This document shows positions 55,826-64,000 of a stretch of DNA of 64,000 nt, piece after piece. Each line of letters begins with the position of its first letter. The stretch's first letter is position 1. The stretch covers positions 2,686,372 to 2,750,371 of the forward strand of contig JAJEKV010000095.1 in the NCBI GenBank assembly GCA_021234155.1, written 5' to 3'. The notes under the pieces are model-generated. The model did no database searches, was not told the origin of the DNA, and was given only the letters and a program-made list of their open reading frames with translations. The position numbers and the translations under genes were made by a program. The stretch comes from Isoetes taiwanensis (Eukaryota > Streptophyta > Lycopodiopsida > Isoetales > Isoetaceae).

Positions 55826-56797
55826 ATGCTCTCTTGCAATCAAATGCCTCTAAAAAGCTTGAAAGAAATCACAAAAGTAAAAAAGGAGGGAAGAGCATTT
55901 GACTCAAACAAATCATTGGATTATATTGAGACAAGTATTGGTCATGCTCTAACCACTTTGGGGAGGCGGATGCTTTATGGTGGCCTCAGTTTTTTCACCG
56001 ACAGCGTGACATGTTGCAAGCTTCATTACAAGGTCGAAAAAGCGGTTACATTCAAGCGGCCATCTAGGCAAACTCTCCCTGTGCAAGTTGAGAATCAAAG
56101 AGGAACATGTAGAGATATTGGCTAGCTCGGATGAGGATAATGAGTCATGTACAGCGGCCCCAGGCATACGCGGCACAACAAGTTGCTTTCGAGTATGCGG
56201 TTCGAGTCTGAGAGATTCGAGAAAGGAATGCTCATAGCTGTCCCGGTGATAATGATGAAACGGGAGGCCATTTTGGCTAGCTAAAGTACTAGAGGTAACA
56301 AGAGGATGGAATTCCCACTCAATTAAAAGCACTGGATGAGAACAAATGCAGCCAATGCTTTCAGTGGGAGCTATACTTTGGAGATGGTAAAAATAGGAGT
56401 GGGAAAGAGAGCAAAGTCCAAAGCAAGCACTGTTGTCATAGATCTAGCTGAAGTAAAGGTTCTTGCATATGACTTTGTTACATTTGCTGCTAATAAGTTA
56501 CGTATGGTCACTCAAACTTTAATAAGGTCGGCATGTGGATTAGACAAACATCCTAGAAAGGAGGCAAAAAAAGATGATGATGAAGACTCACTTGTAGACA
56601 GTGAGGAAGAAGATCGTTCGAGCACATCCAGTTTTGAGAGTGAAGCAGAGGATGAAGGCTCAAGTGATCAGGGAATAAATGAGTCGGAGGATGAGATGGA
56701 TCCTGATCTTGCTGCAAAATGTAAGTTTGTCCAGATGACTAGAACATGTCTGAAACGAGAAAGTGCGGTGATGATTATGCATCAAAATGTCCTATAA
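55826..56797 (+). pseudogene. Unrecognised gene remnant with acidic tail
   Basis: A plus-strand frame at 55826-56125 (KEGRAFDSNKSLDYIETS, LTTLGRRMLYGGLSFF) and, after stops, a frame at 56336-56797 that is open for 153 codons. The latter has a basic start (VGKRAKSKAS) and a long acidic Ser/Glu/Asp stretch (KKDDDEDSLVDSEEEDRSS). I do not recognise either. They may be the C-terminal part of the transposase-like gene or a neighbour gene of the same element. Confidence 0.35.
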
Positions 56798-57150
56798 TTT
56801 TGTTCATAATTTTGTACAATTTTCACAACCTTGAATATATCACTTCTTTGTCACTCTACTACCCTTGCTATTTTTTTTTATTGCCCCTTTTTTGCTACAC
56901 TTTATATAAGTAACTATTTTTTGTTCTAAATTAGGAGGATAAAAATTGCTATTTAAAATTTTTGCATGGAAGTTATGTTCAATCAACCCCTCAAAAAAGG
57001 TACCTAAATTAACAAAATTGTCACACCTGTCACAAAAAAATCTTAAAAATGGACTTTTTTAAGGGAATTTTAGGGAATCTTTCAAAGATTCCTTTTGAAG
57101 TGCGTTTCCAGCAAATAAGTGCGTTTCATTTTAAACTTTGTTGGTATTCA
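56798..57150. other. AT-rich spacer and inverted boundary block
   Basis: No gene. From 57041: GGGAATCTTTCAAAGATTCC (an inverted repeat) and two GTGCGTTTC motifs, ending GTGCGTTTCATTTTAAACTT. This is the inverse of the block that closes the tRNA unit at 10858-10920. Confidence 0.6.
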
Positions 57151-57164
57151 TTTGTATTACTTGT

Positions 57165-57235
57165 GCATTGGTGGTCTAGTGGTAGAATAGTACCCTGCCA
57201 CGGTACAGACCCGAGTTCGATTCTTGGCCAATGCA
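57165..57235 (+). tRNA. tRNA-Gly (anticodon GCC), third-unit copy
   Basis: Same 71-nt structure as the gene at 10084, with C for T in the variable region and T for C in the T-stem (GTTCGATTCTTGG), giving a G-T pair. Discriminator A is kept. Confidence 0.9.
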
Positions 57236-57277
57236 TCCTGTACAGACCCGAGTTCGATTCTTGGCCAATGCATCCTG
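57236..57277 (+). repeat. Direct duplication of the tRNA-Gly 3' half
   Basis: Bases 57241-57272 repeat 57204-57235 exactly (TACAGACCCGAGTTCGATTC onward), so the 3' half of the tRNA with a B-box-like sequence is present twice in tandem. Confidence 0.95.
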
Positions 57278-57410
57278 TGGTTCAACTCTTCCAATTTTGT
57301 TCTTTGCGCAAGAGCAAAAAAGAAGCCATGTTGATAATGACATAAGGATAACTGAGCAATCGATTGCACCATAGTGTGAGAAATGAGATCGAAGCTATTC
57401 TTGCTGGTTG

Positions 57411-58819
57411 GATATGTTGGATCGAGACGGGAAGAAGGTCGGTGCAATGGCGGCTAGGGCGTCGGCTTAGGCCGCGCCCGTTTCTTCTGAAACACCGGGC
57501 AAAGGGTGGGCCGCCCGGAAGGGTGCGGGGCTCTGCACTGCTTGCCATTCAAAGCGGCGGTAGGGTCCACCGGTTCTTGGTATTGCGGTGGGCATCGGAG
57601 TTCTGTTTCGTTTGGAGTATGGCAGAGCACAAATGCTTCGTGATTTCGTCCGGAGGTTCTACTGGTAAGTTAGATGAGTTTTCTTGGCATGTATTTCAGC
57701 TCGTGGAATAGCAGAAGGAATCAGCAGCATGTTCTACCGCACTCACTGTGGTATAGCGGAGGAAATAGCACTTTCGGGCATGTGCTACCGCGCACTCGCT
57801 GCGGTTTTCAAGGCACACTCATTGCGGGTTGGGCCCGGAACCGATTTTGATGCGCATCTTGTTCAGCGGCTTACGTGTTGCTTGTCTTGGCTCATCGGTT
57901 TTCAGCCGGGTTAAAAAGCGAGATATACTCTCGAGGGTGATGCACTGTGCACCTTGGCACATTACGAGCTTTCTGGTCGATTATATTGTGAGTTACTCTT
58001 TGTGCTTTTGCTCCCCATCTGGCTGGGAAGCTTGGCATCTAAATCGAGAGAGTGCATCTTTGTTGTCATTAAATCAAGATTTCTAAGCGAGGGTAATCCG
58101 GCGGGAGACACAGGTTGTCTCATGCTGCATAATTTTGTAAGTGAATCAACAACCCATGTAAGGGCATTAGCGGTATAGTTAAGCAGGTGGACCAAAGGCC
58201 TGACCGTTCATTAATTTTGGGGGAGGAAGTGGAGGCTACCTCCCTTAGTACAGGCTGGAAAAGTGAGGGAACTCCATCTAGTAACTCAAAATAATTGGAT
58301 TTACGGCCAGGTTAGCTTAGCGGGGTTGAAGCTTGCTGCTACTTTATTTTTGTTCTTACATCTTTCGGGGGTGGAGCATAGGTGATTATTGATTCATCAT
58401 CAACGAGAACTCTTCTTTTGATGCCAATGGAACAGGCCTCAACAGTTTCAGCTGCTAAACTTGAGCATATGGGCTTCAAAGCTTGATCTGGTCTCGAAGG
58501 TCTTGATCTGGCATTGGAGCAGATGCAAAGGGGTTTAGGAAGGCGAGGAACCACTCTGTGAGGTACAGCTTTGGCGGGAAGAGGCGTCGCTTTCTCTAAT
58601 CTTGCCACGGGAATTTGTTTGAGGTCCCCATAGTACTTGCTTTTAGAGGGAAGAAGTTGAGCAGGGCTTCCAACGGAATATTGAATCTTTTTGTATCCAA
58701 ACTACTGTCATCATAGTTGTTATGGGTAAATTCTTCCTATCTGGCCCTTTGAGGGGTCCTAATAAGGTTTTTGTACCATTCATTATTTTAAATAAAAAAC
58801 TTGCCTTCAACAAAAAAAA
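57411..58819 (+). mobile_element. LINE-derived retroposon splitting the tRNA unit
   Basis: It interrupts the sequence otherwise shared with 9359-9480, and is flanked by a 13-14 bp direct repeat TTCTTGCTGGTTG (57398-57410 and 58820-58832). It ends with TTTTTGTACCATTCATTATT, ATAAAAAACTTGCC and a short poly(A), the same 3' pattern as the LINEs here. The inside is GC-richer than its surroundings near 57430-57560. I recognise no reverse transcriptase; it is truncated or rearranged. Confidence 0.8.
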
Positions 58820-58943
58820 TTCTTGCTGGTTGCTCTTCCAACCATCAAACATCACAATGAGAGAGAACAAATGACTAGCCAAATCCTATCCTCCTAAATA
58901 TTTCAATGATCTAAGAAGAAACGGAAGTATTCCACATGCTGTC

Positions 58944-59025
58944 GTGGATGTGCCAGAGTGGTTATTGGGCATGACTAGAAATCATGTGGGCTTTGCTCGC
59001 ATAGGTTCGAATCCTATCATCCACG
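58944..59025 (+). tRNA. tRNA-Ser (anticodon AGA), third copy
   Basis: Matches the genes at 9513 and 10412, with an intact T-arm (GGTTCGAATCCTATC) and acceptor stem. Directly downstream, GTGTAGGAGCTT joins truncated Helitron DNA. Confidence 0.95.
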
Positions 59026-59035
59026 TGTAGGAGCT

Positions 59036-59430
59036 TTTCCCACCCCCCCTCTTTTCCTTTCCCTTTTCCCATGCCCTTTTCCACCCCTACCCTTTTCCTT
59101 TTTTCACTTTTCCCTTCCCTTTCCCTCTTTCCCTTTTCTTGGTGTCCTTTTTCCCTTCCCTTTCTTTTTTTTTCTTTCTCTTTCCCTTTTCCCCTGCCTT
59201 TTTCTCCTTTCCCTCTTTCCCTTTTGTCCATGCCTTTTTGCCCTTCACTTTTCCCCTTTCCTCCTCCCTTTTCCTTTACCCTTTCCTCTTAAGAGATCAA
59301 AGCATGGCCAATCGCGGTGGTGGGAAGTTGTGCAATAAATCACGGCCTATGGATGCAATTAAATGATCTAAGCCATACAAATTAGGGTTTGCTTCATGAC
59401 ATACTTACGCTATAACTTTATAATATAAGA
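59036..59430 (-). mobile_element. Truncated Helitron-like element I (5' part)
   Basis: The minus-strand start TCTTATATTATAAAGTTATA is at 59430; the 5' block matches E and F. A short polypurine tract follows and the element breaks off at ~59036, 11 bp from the tRNA-Ser gene. The 3' hairpin and CTAG are missing. Confidence 0.78.
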
Positions 59431-59439
59431 AAGATGTTA

Positions 59440-59567
59440 CTAGTAATAGTGCCCAATTTGGGAGCATATGTGGACGGAAACCTATTCAGCCTAGACTTTT
59501 TTTTTTTTTTAATTGAGATGACTGGATAATGTGCTTTGACATGTTAACAGTATATATATAAGTATGA
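59440..59567 (-). mobile_element. 128-bp mini Helitron-like element J
   Basis: On the minus strand it runs from TC (59567, directly after the CTAG of K) to CTAG (59440-59443) followed by T. Its last ~70 bp match the 3' end of E, including GAATAGGTTTCC and a reduced hairpin (CCCAAATTGGG). A 9-bp spacer separates it from I. Confidence 0.6.
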
Positions 59568-61542
59568 CTAGTAATGGTACCCAGCCTTGCTGGGCATAAA
59601 TTAGGAACCTTTAATTTCTTTCTTTTTTTATTCTCCCTTTTTTTTTTCTAACCCCGTTCTCCCTCCCTTTGCCTTCCCTTTCCCCTTTCCCTTTTTTTCT
59701 TTCTCTTTTTCTTATCAGCTTTTTCCCTTCCTTTTTATCTTTCCCCGCTCTTCCCATTTTTCCACTACTCTCTTTCCCTTTCCTTTTCCCCTTCCTCTTC
59801 CTTTTCCTTTTCCTTTTCTCTTTCCCGTTTCTCATGCATATTTTTCGTTCTCTTTTGCTTACCTTTTCATGTGCCCTTTTCTTCCTTTCCCCACCCTCTT
59901 CCTCTTGATCACGTGCCATTTTCCCCATCTCTTTTCCCATTTCTCTCTCCTCTTTTCCTCATGCTCTTTTTTGCTTTCCCTTCTCCTTTTTCGCTTCCCT
60001 TTTCCTTTCAACTTTCCATTCCCTTTTCATACTTTCCCCACCCTTTTGCTTTTGCGATGTTCCCTTTTTCCCTTTCCTTTCTCTTTCCCTTCCTTTACAT
60101 TTTCCCTTTCCTGTTCCCTTTAAGCTTTTCATATGCCTCTTTCCCCATCTTCTTCCCCTTTTCCCCTTTCCACTTTCTCCTTTCTTGTTTCTTTTTTTTT
60201 TCTTTTCCTTTCCCATACTCTTTTTCCTTTCTTTCTTCTATTTCCTCACCCTTTCCCTCTTCCCTTTTTTCTCGTGCCCTTTTCTCCTTCCTCTTTTCCT
60301 ATTCCTTGCTCCCTACCCTTTGTCTATTCTAATTCCCCCCCCCCTTTTTCCTCATTTTTCCATCCTTTCCCTCTTCCTTTTTCTCGATGCTCTTTTTGCT
60401 TTCCTTTTTCTCTTTCTTCACCCTTTCTCTTTTCCCCTTTTTTCACGCCCTTTCATTTTTTCTCTTTTTCTCGTTCCCTTTTCCCAAGTTCTCTTTTTCC
60501 CTTTTCCCCCTCTCTTTTCCTTTTTACTTTTCTTTTTCCCATAGACTTTGCAACCTTTTCTTATTTTCCCTTACCTTTTTCTCCTTTTCTCACCTTTACT
60601 TCTTACCCTTCTCGCGGTGCTCTTTTTCCGTTCCCTTTCCCCCTCGCCTATTCTATTCCTTTTTCTATTTTCTTTTATCTTTCCATTTTCCTTTTCTCCT
60701 TCTCTTTCCTTTTTCCTCTTACCTTTCCTTTATTCCTTTTCCTTTTCCCTTTTCCCTTTTCCCTTTTCCCTTTTCCCTTTCATCGTTTTTCCTTTTCCCT
60801 TCTCCTCTTCCTTTTCCCTTTTCCTTTTCCCTTTCATCGTTTTTCCTTTTCCCTCCCCTCTTCCTTTTCCCTTTCATCGTTTTTCCTTTTCCCTTCCCCT
60901 ATTCCTTTTCCCTTTTCCTTTTTTCCCTTTCATCGTTTTTCCTTTTTCCTTTTCCCTTTTCCTTTTCCCTTTTCCCTTTCATCGTTTTTCCTTTTCCTTC
61001 CCTTTTTCCTTTTCCCTTTTCCCTTTTCCCTTTCATCATTTTTCCTTTTCCCTTCCCTTTTCGGTTTCCCTTTTCCTTTTCCCTTTCATCGTTTTTTCCT
61101 TTTCCGTCCCTTTTCCTTTTCCCTTTTCCCTTTTCCTTTTCCCTTTTCCCTTTTTCCTTTTCCATTTTCCCTTTTCCGTTTTCCCTTTTCCCTTTCATCT
61201 TTTTTCCTTTTCCCTTCCCCTTTTCCTTTTCCCTTTTCCCTTTCATAGTTTTCCCTTTTCCCTTTCATCGTTTTTCCTTTTCCCTTCCCCTTTTTCTGTT
61301 TCCCTTTTCCTTTTTTTTCCCTTTCATCGTTTTTCCTTTTCCTTCCCCTTCCCCTTCCCTTCCCCTTTTCCCTTTTCCCTTTTCCTTTTCCTTTTCCTTT
61401 TCCTTTTCCCTTTCATATTGAAGCCATAGTCAAGATGAAATTTTAGTTGAAGACACGCACACATCATCTCCACCATTGGTCAATCAAATCCTCGACCGTC
61501 CGATTTAGGGTGCGGTCCATTACACAACATTATAATATAAGA
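59568..61542 (-). mobile_element. Helitron-like element K
   Basis: The minus-strand start TCTTATATTATAATGTTGTG at 61542 is preceded by A. The end has hairpin GCCCAGCAAGGCTGGGT (59578-59594) and CTAG 59568-59571. It is the closest match to C and, unlike A and B, ends at the first terminator. It is the best reference copy for this family. Confidence 0.87.
59618..61408 (-). repeat. Polypurine tract of element K (pyrimidine on window strand)
   Basis: TTTTCCC/CCCTTTCATCG units as in C. Open frames of several hundred codons are compositional. Confidence 0.95.
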
Positions 61543-62170
61543 TGCAGTTATGGCTACAACATATTGAGCAATGGGGGATAAGGTTTGCACTGAGCAATGG
61601 GGACCAATCTTTACGGTTTGTAGTGCACAAGGGTGAACCTAAGGCCTAGGTTATAACACACGTCATATTGGCACAACAGAACTTTGCTGGTACAGGCTTT
61701 AGAGACAGTCTTACCTTGGAAAATATACTGTGACAAATAAATAATATACACAGTTACATGTGGTGATGTTCTAGGCATGAATGAAAACGGTCTTCACTAA
61801 GCTATGAGGACCAATTTTACATGATGTGTAGCATAAGGGCTAACATAATACCAGGGTTAAGATAGGTGGCATGTTGGCACAAGAACATCTTAACTAACAG
61901 TTAAAAACATACGTAATGGAAAAATATATGACCTAAAATAAATCGTAATTGCATATTACGATCTCTAAATTTTAGGGTTCCGGTAGCAGCTTGCATCGTG
62001 AATGGATGGAGAACAAGGACACCTCCGTCAAGATCAATTTGCAGATAAATAGGATGGGATTTACATTTGCTGATAATACAAATGACAAATGGATCCAGCT
62101 TAAGGACACGACTGGTGTGTTGCTACCATTGTTAAGGACTGGGATCATGTCTATATAAAGACACAGATAG
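61543..62170. other. Stretch without recognised gene
   Basis: Two similar blocks (AATGGGGA[T/C]...CACTGAGC; AAGGGT/CTAACAT) suggest an old duplication near 61580-61660 and 61790-61880. A frame at ~61979-62160 (HREWMENKDTSVKINLQINR) may be an exon of the next feature. Confidence 0.4.
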
Positions 62171-62593
62171 ATGAGCTCGTTACTGATTTCATCCTCCACA
62201 AATGAATCCTGTCTTCTGCCCTTGAGCATGGGCAGGAAGAAAGGGGATCTCAATATGTCTACCAGAAGGAAGCTTCAAATGGATTCTAGTCTGGCTCCCA
62301 AGAGGAAAAAGATCTGGGAATTTCGTAAGGCTGCTAGCACAGCAAAACAAAGTGTAGATATGGGTGTGCCCAGCAATGCCAATGAGGGTGAGTGCATCAA
62401 TGCTAACGAAGGGGAAGGGATCAAGAAGAAGGCTGAGATTGTTGAGCTGATCCCCAAGAGCAAAGTTGGTAACGAATTCTCAACCAACATGGAAGCCAAC
62501 TCCAAGGTCGAAATTAGCAACATGACAGCCACAAAACAACACCCGGGATGTCCCTCTGGAGCTAAATCTATTCAGGTTAATACTAGACTCTGA
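62171..62593 (+). CDS. Hypothetical protein frame, Lys-rich
   Basis: 140 codons open, with MGRKKGDLNMSTRRKLQ, PKRKKIWEFRKAAS and an internal near-repeat (SNANEGECINANEGEGIKKK). A nuclear-localisation-like basic cluster is visible but no family is recognised. An in-frame upstream piece hints at an exon or the remnant of a larger gene. Possibly LINE ORF1-like, but that is a guess. Confidence 0.3.
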   Translation: MSSLLISSSTNESCLLPLSMGRKKGDLNMSTRRKLQMDSSLAPKRKKIWEFRKAASTAKQSVDMGVPSNANEGECINANEGEGIKKKAEIVELIPKSKVGNEFSTNMEANSKVEISNMTATKQHPGCPSGAKSIQVNTRL

Positions 62594-63702
62594 TTGTTTT
62601 TCCTATTAAGAACAGGTTCCTGATGAAATTATTTGCAAATTGTAGTGAGATTAATTTACTGGCTTTAATTTCCTTCTTAGTATTTGTGCTGGATTTACAT
62701 ATTGAATGTAAGCATTACTAGATCAGGTGCTTACAACATAAGGCTGATTTAAACTAAGTACAAAGTATCATCTATGTATGCATGATGTTTCAGATTGCCT
62801 ATAAGCCTGCTAGAAAAAATCGGGCAGCAACAAGGCATGTAATAAGGCCCTTATTTAGTGATTGTGAATAGTATAAAGCACTATTCTATGATGTACCTGG
62901 TTAGATCTATTAGTTTGAATTGGTTCATTATGAATTTATGCTGGATAGAATAAAGGTTTAAATTAAACATATATGGGCTGTAACTGGATGCCAGGTTTTA
63001 AGGTTATAATACTATGTTATAACTGAGCTGGAATGATAACAAAAATGGGGCTGATCCAATTACTTTCTCGACTGTGCATAATGTATAAATACAAACTGAT
63101 TCGTATGTTTAAAGGTTATATTTAGTTGTAAAAGCTGGTTTAGTGTTTAGTTGTTTAAGGTTGTATGTGAGCAGTAGATTTTAGAGGGGACTCCAAGGTA
63201 AGGGAGGACACTACTTGGTATCTAATGATGTTACCCATATTCATAATCTACTGGGTAACTAGGACTGAATGCTATTTTGCTGCACAAAAATACTGGAAAT
63301 CTGAGTTATTCTCAATGGCTACATATTGACACTAGTACCATTAAAGTCATGGTGAAGGGGAATACCCAAGAAACCTACTGCTTACCTGTTAGTAGCTTAG
63401 GCTCTTACCCTGATTAAGGCTAACTGTCCTTTGGTTCTACTGCAGGTAACCAGGTTTCTTGCTCCATGCTTTGATGTTTTTATGCGATTCTAAGCAGATG
63501 GTTCATTAAACTTGATTTCAAGTAAGATATTTCCATTGGGAGAACATACAATGTATTGAGTACCTTGATTGTTTAAGATATTACTCTGATTATTAATATT
63601 TAGTGTGTTGGAAGCATTTGAGATAATTCGAGTGTATTGTTTCTGGAAATAAAAGTCTCTTTGGAAATAGTGTACTATTGTTACAAAGTAATTATGTTAG
63701 GT
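62594..63702. other. AT-rich stretch without recognised gene
   Basis: No coding, RNA or repeat structure stood out. Confidence 0.5.
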
Positions 63703-64000
63703 CCTCATCCTGGCCTAGGAAATTGTTTCCTGGCAATTTTCTAGGGCTGCCTTGTTACGCCCGCTGGCATACATGTCTAGATTGAGCACCTGAGGAATGT
63801 GGTCAGATTGAGTGTAGGATACCTCAGCTTCCACATAACAGTTGTCGAGAATTTTAGCACCTCTGTTGCTTATATAAAAACGGTTTAAAAGGCAATACAC
63901 CCGCTTCTCACCTTTTTGCTTGTTGGACCATGAGTAGAGATAGTTGGAGGGCTGAATTAGGCTGAGCCCTGTGCTATTCAGGAGGTCTTCCCATTCCCTA
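63703..64000 (-). mobile_element. LINE fragment (endonuclease part), running off the window
   Basis: The minus strand encodes the middle of the endonuclease domain seen in the LINE at 46-49.7 kb: SNYLYSWSNKQKGEKRVYCL, ILDNCYVEAEV, and SYTQSDHIPQVLNLD. Similarity stops at ~63770 and the frame ends at 63715. The upstream part continues beyond the window edge. Confidence 0.88.

Noticed and set aside
3151-61408. CRISPR array or bacterial island
   Set aside because: The regular repeats have no unique spacers of constant length, and introns, nuclear tRNAs, LINEs and Helitrons show eukaryotic nuclear DNA.

Overview
The window is nuclear DNA of a land plant. It has plant-type nuclear tRNA genes, a spliced GRF-interacting-factor (GIF) gene, and remnants of histone H1, S-adenosylmethionine synthetase and N-glycan GlcNAc-transferase II genes, set in a very repeat-rich background. 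The repeat load and the odd gene content point to a large genome such as a fern or another seed-free plant; that placement is inference. I see no ordinary, intact single-copy host gene outside mobile DNA.

Layout. Left (1-8.6 kb): a minus-strand Helitron-like element (8-2784) with a decayed SAM synthetase copy, then two plus-strand Helitron-like elements head to tail (3025-5994, 5995-8568), each with a ~2 kb GGGAAAA-type polypurine tract. At 9.36-10.86 kb is a ~0.9 kb duplicated unit with tRNA-Ser(AGA) and tRNA-Gly(GCC). At 10.94-19.49 kb are more tandem and nested Helitrons; one (10942-12802) carries an apparently intact four-exon GIF-like gene. At 19.8-21.4 kb is a minus-strand gene with an N6/N4-type DNA methyltransferase domain. 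From 21.4 to 50.8 kb lie GTGGTTTT-type repeats, two 19-bp-unit minisatellites, a GlcNAc-transferase II fragment, a Helitron (39667-42717), a histone H1 retropseudogene and LINEs (22.15-25.64 and 45.72-49.89 kb). At 50.8-52.9 kb is a minus-strand gene with a ParB-like domain. At 53.6-56.8 kb a decayed plus-strand ORF region resembles DUF7869-type transposase proteins. Right: another tRNA-Gly/tRNA-Ser unit split by a retroposon (57.2-59.0 kb), then minus-strand Helitrons (59.04-61.54 kb), an unknown ORF and the start of a third LINE.

Main point of interest. The ParB-like exons (50.8-52.9 kb) and the methyltransferase exons (19.8-21.4 kb) are on the same strand in the order seen in phage/bacterial ParB-methyltransferase fusion proteins. 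They alone in the window are associated with many copies of a palindrome, GGTATAAATTTATACC, found in their introns, in the divergent upstream region next to the transposase-like remnant, and at the stop codon. I propose one locus or mobile element (possible transposase, ParB-like DNA binding, DNA methylation, and repeated palindromic sites) that has been split by ~29 kb of repeats or a giant intron. This is inference and needs transcript and homology tests.

The second theme is Helitron mechanics: zero-spacing head-to-tail tandems, read-through past decayed 3' terminators, a precise A|T nested insertion, gene capture, and a polypurine tract always on the same element strand.
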